Shown here piece by piece: positions 50,993 to 64,000 of a stretch of 64,000 nt of DNA. The position numbers and the translations under genes were made by a program. Each line of letters opens with the position of its first letter. Positions within the stretch are counted from its first letter, which is position 1. The notes beneath the pieces were generated by a model. It had not been told where the DNA came from. It ran no database searches and saw nothing but the letters and a program-made list of their open reading frames with translations. Origin of the DNA: Tetrahymena elliotti 4EA (Eukaryota; Ciliophora; Oligohymenophorea; Hymenostomatida; Tetrahymenidae); contig JH720295.1 in assembly GCA_000231825.2 (NCBI GenBank), positions 1 to 64,000 of the forward strand, read 5' to 3'.

Positions 50993-53900
50993 ATGAATTA
51001 AGATATCTAGGAGAGCTAATTGGAGTCTTCTGAAGCATAAAATTAGGAAGAGAGTAATTATCAGTCAGAAAAACAGAATTAAGATTAGCAATCATAGAAA
51101 TCTTAACAAGCATAGCATGATAATGATCAAGCTATTTAGTAGGACAAATTAAATAAATCTGATCATATTCATAAGTAAGAAAATCAGCTAGATTCAACAC
51201 CGACAAGATAGAACATAAAAAGCAGAGATTAAATTAAAAACACAAGGAAACCTATTTCATCTTAGTAAAGGGCAATATTTAGAGGCTATGATGGTTAGAA
51301 AATTCCTCCTGATTTTGATAAAGCCTCTGAACATCGCGTAAACATACATCTTCATCTGTGCATATTAATTATGATTCATCCAAATCCAAATGAATGAAAA
51401 TAGATTTATGTGTGATTTAAGAAATAATAAATTATCAATGAAAGTTGTTTAAATGAATTGAAAGAAAGTCATATTAATTATTAAAGCAATTTTTATTTTT
51501 TGAATAATTTTATTTGAAAAATGTTTTGTAAGAAAAATATGCTAATTTAAATGGAAAAACTAAACAATGCATAAGATACTTACTTAGTAATTTATTAATT
51601 TTTCTTAATAATTAAATAGCTAGCAAATTAGGTGGGACCAGAAAAAGATATAAATTAGATTTAGGAAGATGAAACTATAGAATACTGTGAATGCTGTGCT
51701 AGATAAATTTAAAGGCACTAATTATAATTGAAATGCAATATTTATGAGTTTAGTTTCTTGGGATCAGGCTATCCATTGTATTTTTTCTTTATTAAATAGT
51801 GTATAGTAATGCTAAGTTTAGTTCTTTTTATATGTGGAGTCTTCAATGTGATAACAAATATTATTGGAAGTAGTAAATGTTAACAATCTGATCAATAATA
51901 AACAAGTAACAATAATAATACTGTTAATTCTGATTAAGCTAATGTCTGTAAAGAAGGAAATATTTTCAGTCTCTTTTCATTGGGAAGAAAATCAGATTAA
52001 GAAACTTTTATGGAAATTTAAGGATATTTAAATCTCTCTTCAATGGTAGCAATGATAATTCTTTTTCAGTGGTTTAGAAAACTCTAAAGATAACTTGATG
52101 CTAAATGTGATGATGAAGATATTTCAGCTAACGATTACACAATTATGATAAAAAATGTTCCTAAAGACTTTGAAGCTATAAATGATGATTATGATGATGA
52201 TATAAAAGATTTTTTCAAAACTAACTCACTTGAAGGAAAAGAAGTTGAAGTTGAATCGGTTACACTATGTTATGACTTAAGTGAAATTACTTAATTAGAA
52301 TTAGAAAAATAATAATATATACAAAAAAAGAAAAAACATATACATAAAATTAACACATTAAAAAAAAAGATTGATGATATTTTCCAAGTAAGTAGTTCTT
52401 CGAATAATCTTTAAAGTGATTTAGAAAATCAATAACAACAAGATGGAATAAAAATAACAAATCCCAATTTATTTACATAAAACGATACAAAATTTGAATA
52501 AAATATTTTCTAGCCTTAAAAAAGCATCAGCAATATTATAAACAAACAAAGTAATTTTATTGATTATTTTAATAAAAATTTAAATTAACTTTCTAATTAA
52601 AAAAGATTCTCCTAAAGATGAAAATAGAAAATCAATTACTATCTTTGAGTAGTAAATATCTCATTTATTATTGCATTCATAATTGCTTTTTATTTTTATT
52701 TAGACAAAATAAATTTCATGAAGATGTGGAATAAAATGAAAGAGAAAAAAAAGAAATATAACTATAAAATAAGTAATCTATCACAGAATTTCATTTAGAA
52801 AAGTATCTTTCATTTTGTTAATTGTTTATTTATCTTTAAATAATGTATATTAATTTATTCTGAAAAGTCAAACTAGAAGAATAGAAAGGCCTAGTGGCAT
52901 ATAAAAGCGTAAGCACACCAATTTAAAATTGTAGAATCGCCTTAATGGTTTATTAACAGAAGAGGAAGTTAATTTGACTAAAACATAGCTTCATATCTAG
53001 AAGTTAGACAAGTAGCTAAAAACTCTAAATGAAAAACTTATGGATGGAAAAGGGAGAGAATTTATGAAAAATTATTTCACAGGAAACGCATTTGTTTGTT
53101 TCAGATATGAAAATGGTATTAAATAAATCATTTATTTATTTTTATAAAAGTTTAAATTGATTGCCAATCAGAATTCAAATTAATTGTATAAGAGCTTTCT
53201 TAAATTTTAAAAGATAATTGATATTTATCAAAGTATTTTATTCTAATAATAAACAAAGAGATAAAAATGATTTTACTAAATTAAAAAACAAAATAAGATG
53301 ATTTTATTAGAAAAAGAATGAATGAAAATTTATTTTATTAATAAATATTTTGAATAATTTTGAAGATAAAGAAGAAATAATTGATAGATACAGACCTATT
53401 GGAATATCTGATAAAATTCTTTCTAAAGAAAAAAATTTAGTTCAGCATTAAATGGTATACAAAAGCAATAAATTAACAGTTATACAGGCTCCAGATCCTA
53501 CGGATATCAATTGGAATAATTTACATTATTCATAAAATGAAAAATTAAAAAGAAGGTTATTAGGATTTGGACTAACAGTGGCTTCGCTTCTTGTTTGTGC
53601 TTTTGGAATATACGGATTTCATTTATTTTAGTAGTCTGAAATAGACAATTAAAATGTTAGTAGCTTTAAAATATAAATAATTTCATCAAGTCTTGCTATT
53701 TTAATTACTATTTTCAATTTCATTCTCTTGTTTATTCTCTAAACAATCAGCTCGTAAAATTTATTTTTATTCTTTTTTTCTAATATTTTCTAAAGATTTT
53801 ATTTTAAATTATAAAAAGATACTGCAAATATTCAACTTAAACCAAAGATAATATATTTATAGCTAAAGGACTTTCAGTAGCAAGATTTGTTAATTCAGCT

Positions 53901-55909
53901 CTTATCAGTTTTATAATATAAATTTATGTTCAATCAGATAAAGACAAATAAACAGTTTTATTTGGTTAAGGTAACTTCCCATTAAATAATTTCTAATTTT
54001 TACTATTAAATATTGAGAATTTACATTCATTTAAATAAAGAAATATTTATTAATTCTTTTTAATAATATTCTTTTAACACAAAATAAGGTGGTTTATCTG
54101 AAAATGCAAATTATTTTATGATTTCCAATTGTTTTGTACCATTTTTAACAGAATTGATAAATCCTGAATATTACTTTTTGATCTTACTAAGAAAAATCGA
54201 AGCAAAAAAAGGTGTGGAATCTATTAAGACTCAGTAGGAATTGAATCAGTAAAATAAATATTTTCCATATTGATTAAGATTAAGTTCTTTTAAATAAAAA
54301 TAAAGATTGTATGAAAACCCACAGTTTAAAATATAAGAAAGATATGCTTAGATATTAATGACTATGTTTACTACTGCTTTCTACAGTCCTATTGTTCCTT
54401 TGACTATATTTTGGTCCCTAATAGGACTCATTCTTTAATATTGGGTAGACAAGGTAAATGAATTTTCGTTGTTTTTTTCTATTGATCTTTATCCAATTTT
54501 TTAACATAATAAATAAAGTATAACTTGATACATAGAAGTTCAGTAAAATATAATATGAGTGCAGAGTTAAGTGTTGAAATGACTGAACACCTTGAGTACT
54601 TTTTACCCATTTAGAGTGTAATTAATTATAAATTATTTTAATTGGTTTTTACTTTTATCTACCTCTTTATTTAGGTTTCCACTTTGATATTTTATCAATA
54701 TGCGAATGGTGGTGATTGGGGTTTATCTTCTATTATTAGCACATCAATAGGTTTACTGCATGCATTTTTGCCTATGCAGTTAATTAATGAGAGATTTTTC
54801 GAAATAAGTAAAGCATAAGCTAATACAATAGATTATGAAGAGGCTTAAAAATATTTTATAACTGATTACAGTAGAGAAAATCCAATTTACAAATAAAAAG
54901 CAAGATAAACTCATGTTAAGAAAATGACAATTAGAATCAGCAATTAGAAAGATTTTTTAAGAAGAAAATTTACAGGAAACGATGCAAATGAGAGCATTGA
55001 TTCAAAAAATTCTAATACTCCTCAAATAGTAAATCTTCCTAAACCATCATTGTTCACAGCTAATGACAATTAGAAAAATAGCAATATGTTCTTAAAGCCA
55101 TTTGACGATTAAGCCAAGAATATGTTTTAATGTAAATTTTTCTTTAAAATTAAATAAAATATTTAATATTAAAATGTTTAGAAAAAACTTAAGAAACATT
55201 CCAAACAGCAGATGAAGATGCAGCTACATAATTAGTTAATTAGTAAAATGCAAGTTCTAGTTAGAAAAGAGCTTTCTTTTTTGATGGAAAATATATTACA
55301 AACGAAACTAATTTGGTCTTAATTTAGGAGGAAATGACATAGTCTATTCATTCTAATTTAGATATGGTAAATTAAGTGTCTTAAAAATAAGATCCATAAA
55401 TATAATACAACGACTCTCCATTAACATAAAATAATATTTCTCCTCAAATTATTTACAGATAACCAAATTCAATAGATTTATTGATCCAAAATAAAGATTC
55501 ATAATAAAACCAAAGAAAAAAAATTTAAATACTTAAAATAAGTAAAAAATCTGATGAAATAGAATCTATTGAATAGCAGCCTATTTAGCCCATATGCTTA
55601 AATATAAAATTAGACTCTCACAGCCCTGTTTGTTTAAACGATAGTCCTGAAAATTAAGTAGTAACAGAAAGAGAGCTTTTAAGTTTTAAAGAGGCTAATA
55701 AGAAAAACAAAAGTTTTGATTAGAATTCTCAATGCACAGATTAATTCAAACCATCTATTTTTAGCTAGTTTACAAATACTAATTTATAGAATAAATAGAA
55801 ATATAATAAACTAAGATTATAACTAAGGCAAATTGATTTTCTGTCTTAGTAAGAAAATAATCCAAATTTAAACCAAAAAGAACACATTATTTAAAAAGAA
55901 AATTAATGA
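50993..55909 (+). CDS. OSCA/TMEM63-family channel protein, second tandem copy
   Basis: Twelve exons join in phase to 1266 residues: 50993-51337, 51620-52550, 52606-52651, 52704-52802, 52868-53115, 53366-53753, 53819-53970, 54089-54248, 54306-54453, 54519-54617, 54675-55131, 55182-55909. It matches the upstream copy along its whole core. Shared blocks are IPPDF...HR before the first intron, EYCECCARQ, NDYTIMIKNVPKDFEAINDD, QAPDPTDINWNNLHYS, NENP-like NPQF...ERYAQ, MTEHLEYFLPIQS, and FYQYANGG. The insertion between the two halves of the cytosolic domain is split over three extra small exons, where copy one has one exon. The N- and C-terminal tails are Gln-rich and dissimilar. It is presumably a cation channel like its neighbour, diverged in its regulatory tails. 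Confidence 0.88.
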
Positions 55910-56641
55910 AAATTTTTAACAAATATCCTTTAAAATAACTTGATTGAAAAACATAAAGAATAAATGAATTTTAATAATAAAAAATTTCTCATCAACTAAT
56001 AAAAAAATAAGATGAGAGCAATTCTTTAAATGTTGTTTTCAAAAACTTCACAGTCTTTTAGATAATAAAACTAAATAAGAAACTGACCTACCAACTGAAC
56101 AAAATTTGTATGAAAAATTAAAGTTAAAAAGATAAATCTAAACTAAGTTAATCAGTAAGTAAGCAAACAAGTTGCTAACTAACTTACAGGACTAACAAAA
56201 AAATGGGAAAATCTTTAAAAAATTTTAAAATATCATTTTAATCAAATTAATTTTAATTTAATTTTTATATTAATAAGATAAAATTATTCACCTATATTTA
56301 AGCAATTCATACTTAAATTAACTATTTATTTCTGTAAATCTCATCAATTTATCAATTTATATTTTTATTGCTTCATAACTCATTCATTTCATTTTTTCTC
56401 AATCTTCTAAAAATTATTATTAAAATATTATCTTTTTCATTTAATGAATAATACTTTAATTTACTGTAAACTCTAAACTATCAACTCCCCATAATTCATA
56501 TAAAGTTTAAACATAAGGGAAAAATATTATTAAATAATTAATCAAAATAAACTGTTTACTAAAATTACTAAAAAATATAATACAATAAATACCTGAACAT
56601 TTAATAGATAAAAATTGATTTTAATTTATTTCTTTACTTCA
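55910..56641. other. AT-rich spacer between converging genes
   Basis: The interval between the ends of the second channel gene (+) and the large membrane protein gene (-). Nothing else is seen. Confidence 0.7.
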
Positions 56642-59600
56642 TCAAGAATTTGTAGAAAAATTGAGTAATCTAAAATTTTTTTCATTTAAATTCTTAGTAT
56701 TGCTTTAAAGCTTTTCTGTATTTTTTTATTAAGGAGAATTTTCTTCATCTTCCAGAACTTGATCGCTGGGCATTTTAACTATTTATGGATAAAAGATATT
56801 TTAATTGCTGGTATTTATCTTTTCAGTATTGCATGTGTTATTATTATTAAATTTACTAGAAAGCAACATTTTTTTTGGTAAATCAATAGTTTAATGTCTT
56901 TCTAATAATTCTTAATTTACTTCACTTAATAATTATCTTGATGGCAATACTTAAATATCAAATTATTTTATGAGATACCCATTAAGGTCATAAATTTTAA
57001 ATCTTGATTGACCAATATGTTTTTAATCTGGAGTTCCTTTTAAAGTGATTTTAGTCTTCTAGAAATCTATTTACATCCATTCAGGTAATTTTTAATTATC
57101 TGACAAACCTTTTTCTACTTAGTTGAGTTCTAAAAATTCCTATGCTCCTACACAGCGATTAAAAATGGCATTTTTTTCATAACATTTGATCGAACGAACC
57201 TAAAAAGAATAACAATGAAAGCAGTCTCCTTTAGCTACCTCAAAAAATTTCCTTTTTTTAGCAGAAATTCCAAGTGCAGTTGCATATAAATATGATTCAA
57301 TCAGAGGTAGATAGATAATAATTTCTTTCAAAAATTTACTATCCGAATCACCTAATTCTTACTTATGTTCAATTTTAGATAATTTATTTTGTTTTTTGAG
57401 TAATTCTTCTGCAATTTCTTAGAGTGCTAATTTGATAAAATCTTCGTTGAGATTATAGGTAGGAAAATTTGTATTTAAAACTTTCTCATTTACTTAAGGA
57501 CTCACATAAGCTTTATACCAATCTATTTCTCTATATATTGTAAGAGCTTTCTATTTAAGTAAATTAACTATCTGAGTACAGACTAAAGAACATCCTATGA
57601 AATACTCAACAGCAAGATATTGCAAAATTATAGATATTCTAGAATATTTATTATTTAGCTAGTTAAGAATTGCTTTGCTGATGATCTTTTTTTCTTATTA
57701 GGTATCATTTTTATATTTTTGCATAACTAAACTTTTTATGTAGTCAAAATTTACTTAACCATTTTGTAAAAACAATTTCTGATCTTAGCTATATTTTTGT
57801 GATATTTGTGATTTTACTTATTCATTATTAGTTATTTATCTAACTAAGTTAGAAGTACAATTTTCTTGTTAGGCAAAATATTTTACAGATGAAGTAAGAG
57901 ATTAATTATTTCCTTTTCTTTGATTTTTCTTCATAATGGAATCCTTGACAAAGATATCTTTTCTGTTATCCTCAAGTTCGGTATTGTTCTAACTATGAAA
58001 ATCTAAACACACTTAATCATTATTGTCACTATTGTATTGATTATTATAACTAATTGATTTTCTAAGCTACTCAGTGAGTGTGAAATTACTTTCATTTCTT
58101 TTGAAGAAATTTCTGTTATAATTATGATTTATCAATTCATTGATTTGATTAATATTGTAAATTTGATTTATTTCTTATTAAACAAGTTTCTATTAAAGCT
58201 AGTTTTAAACTGGCTACCATAGTTTTAGAGCAATTTCTAGTAAATTATCTGCAATAATAATCTTCTTTTCATAATATTCAGAAACATGTACTACTTCTTT
58301 AGAATAGATTAAGAAATGTCTGAAAGTTATATTGTAAAATATCATTCTATATTTCCAAATACCTAGTACACCTAGAAGTGGTCCAAGAATTTAAATAATC
58401 ATTTAAAAGATAATAAAAAAAGGAATTATAGATATCCTTAATATTAATTAGTCTTTAGTAACTGTATAACCATCAGTAGCTTCAATTTATATTACAAACT
58501 ATTCATTATATAAATTCGTTTATGGAGTACCTATTAAAGTTCTTTCATTAGATGAAAAGGAAAGCCAATAGCCTGCAGGAATTTCTTCAAATACACCATC
58601 TTTATTTTTAAGTTTTGCTGAATACTAAAGTTAATCAGAATCTGTGCATTTGAAAACAGTATTACTTATTTTATAATTAAAAGGAGTTTCTACTGCAAGT
58701 TCTCCTTTCGGATAATACTAATTTAAATCTTATTAAAGATTACCTGTTAAGAAAACAGGAGATTAAAGAGAAATAAATTTAGCTTCACTTAATGGCATAC
58801 TTTGTATATATTTATAGTTTATTTGATCGTCAACTATAATATGAACAACTATAGAATCAAAAACAGTTTAATCTTAAAGGGAAAGTTTTATTGTTTTTTA
58901 TAAGACCAAGTTAATACCTTAAACTGAGCCTTACAATTAGATTACATTTTATTCAGAATTGATAAGAACCAAAATACCATTATATAATTTGTTGACAAAT
59001 AATCCATTTGAGACTGAAATAGTCATGATTATAGAATTCTGGTTAGAAGAAATAAAGTTTATGGAATTCTTAAAATCTACAAATAATGAAGGCTCAATAT
59101 GAAATTAAACGACATAATTGATTACATTTTAGTTCAAGATATGCTTTATGAAATCTAGTAATTATTGTTGCTATTAATCATTTTGATTCCACTTTTCAAG
59201 AAGTTATTGTGATTGTTAATCCAGTAAATTAAATTAATTTTTAGGGGAATAGTACATAGTAGCAAACCCAGAGTTATCTAGATATCCAGCTCTTGTACAA
59301 GCTTCTTTTATCTTTTTGGAATCATCTTAACTAATATTAAGATTTGCATTAGTAAAAGCATAATCTTCTATTTCTTAATAACTCATAAATATAACTTGCT
59401 AAAGAGTTTTAGATTAAAATTAACCACTTTCGTTAGCTATCAAAGATTCCTTAGAAACTTAAATATTCAACACTTAATCTGAAGGAGAAAACTCCATCCA
59501 ACTTGGTAAGTTTACTATTACAAAATTATGATAATAGAAGGCCTCTTAGATCTTCAATTTTTTTGTCTAATAGATATTTACAAGATAAATTTAGATTTGA

Positions 59601-62052
59601 TCACCTACTTATAATGGCTGACCTTTTTAAAGTAAATATTACCTCTTTTAATTTGAATTAGGTATAGGCTCTAATTTATAGAACTAAGAATGGATAATTA
59701 TTTAACTCTATATAAAAAACTAATAAAGAGCTTTTTATGACGTGGCAAATAAAAATGATTCATCCTAAGGAAGAGAAACCCAGTAAAGTGGGCCATTATC
59801 CTATAAATTAATAATTTGTATAGTTTCAGGATTGCTTTTATCTACTATACTAAGCAGAATAATCTATTAAATTTCAACTGTAGTGACTATAAGGTAGTTA
59901 TCATTATAAATCAGCCAAACTAAATTAATCAAACCTTACATTTTAGTTTGAGAAAGAAATGTTAAACTTCTATCTTCATTTATTTTATAGATATAAACTC
60001 CTTTATATCCAGCCCCACAGATTAGGTATTAACTGTCTTTGGTTTGTCTTTTATTTTAGAAAAAAATATTTTTAGAAGTTTAATGGATTTAAAAATTAAA
60101 AACAATATAAATATTCCTGTTTACTGGTTTTTGTTTGATGAGTTTGATTTGGTGTTTAAAAAGAAGATTTTGATAAAAACCAAAGAAAAAATAATTAAAA
60201 ATAAGCAAAAAAAAACTAAAATAATGAATAAAAATTAATATTAGTAGGAAATAATCTATGGTGGTAAAATTTAAAAAATAATAATAAACTGATAAATAAA
60301 TTACTCTAGAAATTAGATTATGCCAAGGTAAGTTTTGAATAAAAAATATGGATTGTAAGGGTCTGATATATCAGCAAAAGCAATTCCATATAATGAAGGA
60401 TATAGAAAAAGTGTCTTTTCATCATTAGAAATAGAAAATTTGTAAAGAGTTTAATCTCCTTTACAGTAATTAGAAGTATTCAAAAATGATATTACTGATG
60501 GATTTAAGACATCTTTTACACTTACTATCAGTACACCTATTAAATTTGCTATAAAACATAATGTTCCTTCTTTGTTAAATATAATTTATTCAAATATTTA
60601 ATTTTGAAACCCTAAGCTCATGTTAGTCTTTAATATTTTAGGTGAGCTCAGGTCAGAATAGTCTACAATCTGTAGTCCTAAAACTTCTCTGGTTTGATAG
60701 AAGATGTCAGTACCAGGTACTCTTGCTTAATAAGCTATAGAAATATTTGGTACATCATAATTGACAAGGGATACTAAATCCATCACACTCTACCCATGAT
60801 ATTTAAATACTGCGCTACCTAAATTCTTTCTTGTCATGAATAAAATATTTTTTGGTTATTCAAATACTATTTGCAAATCAAAATTTCCTTTTGGTGGTTT
60901 ATAGAATGAATAACTGATTAACTGGTTTTCATTCAAGAGCAAGTTAGGAACATCTAAATTTAAATTTGGCAAAGTTCTTCTAAATATTTTAGTTTCTAAA
61001 CAATTGGAATGATATAGATAGGTTTCATCTTCACTAAGCTGGATGTTTCCCATAGTTCCTTAAGCTCTGATGATTTAAAATATTTCAAATTTTAATTAAC
61101 TCACATCAAATACTAAAACTCCAAGAGAAAATTGGGTATATAAAAATTTTTAATCTTTAGAAAGAAGGAATTACAGACCCATAGGGTATGGGTATGTGTC
61201 CAGATATTTTATTTGAGATAAATTACAGGTTTTTCCATCAAAAGACTGTACAAAATTAGATATATCAAACATTTAATAATTGAAGAGCTCTGATTAAATT
61301 ACTAAAACTGTTTCTTGAAGAACTTCAAAAGAGTCTAAAACAAAAGCTGAACTAGGTTAAAATGAGCAAATATAATTAAATTTTCCTTACTGTAAATCTG
61401 AAATAGATTATGAGTAAAAATGTAGAGCAGTAAAACCTTAAGCAACTAGTACTGTTTTCGAGAACGCAAACCTTATTTTGAGAATATTCCAATCATTAAG
61501 TTCTACCTCTTTTAAAATTAAAAGTTTATTATTTTCCAAGTTGACCAGCTTAAAGTTATTGTAGCAAACTAAAAATGTCAAATTATCCTCCTTAAATTGT
61601 ATGACTTAATTTAGGACATCATTTTCACCTATATTTTATGATAATATTAAAGGAAAACTACTTTACTGAACATCATAGATCTCAATTAAACCATTTGTGT
61701 AGCCAACCCACAGATACTTTTAATAATCTGTTATACTTAGAGAAATGACTGATCCTTTATCAAAATCATACGAGAAGTATTTTGCTATTTAGAGTTCATT
61801 TTCTGGGTGAGTGATATCATAGATTGCAAATCCACATAATTAAAGATTTAAAGCAAGATAATTCTATTATTTAGATTTAAATTAAGCCATCAGATCAGCA
61901 GATGCATTTTTGCATAAACTTGTAGAAAGATTGATAACTCCCAAAGGAAATGGCTCAAAAATAGGTAAATCAGTGCTATAAAAGCGAGAATCATAGCATG
62001 CGATAATTTAAATTTTAACAAATAAACAAAATAGTAGGTATTTGATGTTCAT
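56642..62052 (-). CDS. Giant type I membrane protein with propeller-like and cadherin-like domains
   Basis: Two exons (62052-60305 and 60047-56642) join in phase to about 1717 residues. A signal peptide (MNIKYLLFCLFVKIQIIAC) starts an ectodomain of repeated units of 40-45 residues with Y(L/F)...V(D/Y)(V/I).D-type strands (for example GFAIYDITHPEN, GVLIVSVKDVLNPS, LICGAGYKGVYIYKINED). These resemble LVIVD/beta-propeller repeats. Near 1032-1118 is a dystroglycan-type cadherin-like domain (LAVETPFNYKISNTVF, LIGTPQTN, QIEATDGYTVT). A transmembrane helix follows (PFFIIFQMIIQILGPLLGVL, ~1120-1145), then a cytoplasmic tail of about 570 residues. Near 1570-1605 the tail contains a second cadherin-like stretch (LPEWMQIDF, TLKGTPDQ, FKIYDLNGYLIKQFDIQV). 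It is likely a surface or vacuolar receptor or adhesion protein; the ligand is unknown. Similar architectures are common in ciliates. Confidence 0.85.
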
Positions 62053-63605
62053 TTTACCTCCTTGAAGAAGAACAATTTTGATAATTAAATTTTCTTTCGA
62101 CCTTTTATTAGAGTTATTTAAATAATTTCTTTAGAAATTCGTTTTAGTTTCTTTTTTTTTAATTTCTTTTTTGATTATTATTCATTACATGCTACTTAAT
62201 TAGCTTTTAAGCTTTTATTTGAAAATAATTATTATTCATTACAAAATCTCAAAATAGTCCTTACACATTATTTATTTAATACCTTTTATCATTAAATATT
62301 GAAGATAATTTCTTTTAACGTTGATTTGTTAATGTAATAGCTTCTTTTTGAGGATTAAATTTTCAAGTTTCTTTTTTAAATTTATTTCTGTTCCAGCATA
62401 CAAATTATTTTTCTTTTTATTTTCAAAACAACAATAAATTAATAAGAGCAATTTTCCAATTAACATAATTTAGCACAAAAAATGTGAATATATTAAAATA
62501 CTTATAATCAAGCAAATTACATTTTTAAAATCAAGTTAGTACCTCATAAACTTAAAAATTGGAATAAAACTTTATATCTTTAAATTTAAGTGTTACACTT
62601 ATAATTATTTATAAAATCAATATATCGTATTTCCTTAATATCTTGTTTTTCCTCCCAACTTGCCAAAAATAGTACCAAATCTGAATAATTTATTATAAAC
62701 TTGATAAATAAAATTCCTTATGTTCATGTGTCAGACAACCTATTTTTCTCTACATAACAAAAATAATCTATTTATATGGCTTATTATTTTAATTAGTAGA
62801 AAGTATTATTCTTAAAGATAAATACATTAATATCTAGCTTGATTTAAGTTAAATACTTTTGATTTCTTTAATTTTTGTGAATTACTTTTACATCCATATG
62901 TATTTTAATAGATAAAATGAGAAAAAATTATCTTTTTTATTGATAATGAAATATTTAATAATATTTATAAATTTCAAGATCTAGAAAATAATTAAATTAT
63001 TTGATGATAATTTATCTTGTTTTAGACATTAAAATATTTATTTTAGTATATCTTTAAAAATACTAATTGTATGAGAGTTTTTAAAAATTAAATAAAAAAT
63101 AATATAAAGTAAATATCCACTATTTGAACTGTATTTTATACTTTGAATTTAGATCTGCGCTTTTTTTTAAATTAGTAAATAAAATCAATTGTCAACTTTG
63201 ATTACATTTTACCCAACTATTCTTTTAAATTAAATATTTAAAAATTATGTTTTTTTCTTTCAAATATTATCTGATCAAATTTACTCCAAATTAATTACAA
63301 GCATCAGCCCCTTTTTTCATTATTTTAATCAATTAGTTAATTAATTGTAAAGCAAATAAATATAAATATTCTTAATTCTAAAATTCATTTGAAAAAGTAA
63401 TATGTCATATTAGAAATTCAAAAAGTAAATTTTCTTGAAAAATAATTAATGACCCAATAAAACATATTTTTTGTTAAATTATTTTGAATATCCAATATAA
63501 ATTTTTATTTTTATTAATTTTTGAAATTAAAACAAACTATCAAAGCATTTCTAAATAATATTTAAAATATATTTGATTTTGTTTTTAAAAGGAAAAGGAA
63601 TTAAT
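62053..63605. other. AT-rich intergenic region
   Basis: The upstream region of the large membrane protein gene. No gene is recognised; homopolymer T and A runs dominate. Confidence 0.6.
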
Positions 63606-63810
63606 ATGCATTGTTCCTTATTTGTAGATTCGGTATTTTTTCCTAGAAAACTTTTCTCTATTCAAGTTTTAAAAAAAGAATTTAATAATGAAAAGGTATG
63701 ATTGATCTTAAACTGATTTTAAATCTATTATTTCTTATAACTCTAATACATTTAGATAGGCAGATTTTGAAAGTATTTTACAAAAAATTATTTTGAAAAT
63801 GAATATTTGA
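63606..63810 (+). CDS. Possible tiny two-exon gene
   Basis: An ATG at 63606 opens 30 codons (MHCSLFVDSVFFPRKLFSIQ...) ending at a GTATGA donor after 63695. An acceptor ending ATAG at 63759 continues in phase (ADFESILQKIILKMNI) to the TGA at 63808, giving 46 residues. Splice signals and phase agree, but so short a product could be chance. The remaining bases to 64000 show nothing. Confidence 0.3.
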
Positions 63811-64000
63811 TGAAAATAAAATCTACATACTAAATCCACGCAAGAAAGCAAAGAAAATGTATTAAAGTAACTCAAAAAGTAAATACAAATAAATGAGAAA
63901 ATAGCCTTTTTAAATGTTACATTGATAATTATTTAAAAAATCTTTCAAATTCTTATTTATTTCAGATAATCTATTTTTATCTCAATGTTACAGTTTTTTC

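Noticed and set aside
1..64000. tRNA genes, rRNA, CRISPR arrays, bacterial-type operons, viral or toxin genes
   Set aside because: I looked for tRNA B-box-like GGTTCRANYCC motifs, conserved rRNA blocks and regularly spaced repeats and saw none that held up. The window is eukaryotic in every gene feature.

Overview
The window reads as macronuclear-type DNA of an oligohymenophorean ciliate, most likely Tetrahymena. It is extremely AT-rich. Every long gene uses TAA and TAG as sense codons (glutamine) and ends only at TGA, and the introns are AT-rich GT...AG introns of about 45 to 840 bp, too long for Paramecium. Reading the frames with that code gives eleven well-supported genes, several of them with up to 14 exons whose splice phases all agree. 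A few small or broken candidates are kept at low confidence.

Layout. 0.6-9.7 kb: four minus-strand genes. They are an unrecognised Gln-rich protein, a Ser/Gln/Asn-rich protein, a small secreted protein and a tail-anchored histidine-acid-phosphatase-like protein; two doubtful plus-strand candidates lie between them. 11.7-15.7 kb: a large low-complexity protein (+) facing a 20S proteasome alpha subunit of the PSMA4 type (-). 17.3-19.2 kb: a protein-kinase-like domain with altered catalytic residues joined to leucine-rich repeats (-). 19.2-23.9 kb: mostly non-coding, with two weak gene remnants and a purine-rich tract. 23.95-30.9 kb: a 14-exon SWI/SNF ATPase of the BRG1/BRM type without a bromodomain (+). 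31.5-31.9 kb: a two-copy 150 bp repeat. 32.8-36.8 kb: a protein with a cyclic-nucleotide-binding domain (+). 36.8-38.9 kb: degenerate tandem repeats, a candidate C/D snoRNA and a TA microsatellite. 38.9-43.5 kb: a 9-exon kinesin, kinesin-8-like in its motor (-). 45.3-55.9 kb: a tandem pair of OSCA/TMEM63-family channel paralogues (+). 56.6-62.05 kb: a very large type I membrane protein with a propeller-like ectodomain, a cadherin-like domain and a long cytoplasmic tail (-). 62-64 kb: mostly empty, with one possible tiny two-exon gene.

The genes do not form a pathway or operon; this is an ordinary scattered ciliate gene neighbourhood. I did not find a clearly new system. The most interesting points are the tandem channel pair with four core exons of identical length, the tail-anchored phosphatase lacking the usual catalytic Asp, the pseudokinase-LRR fusion, the cadherin-like module on the predicted cytoplasmic side of the large membrane protein, the candidate snoRNA, the hairpin-bearing repeats, and two short reading frames that stay coding-like across in-frame TGA. 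Product names come from motif recognition only; no database search was possible.
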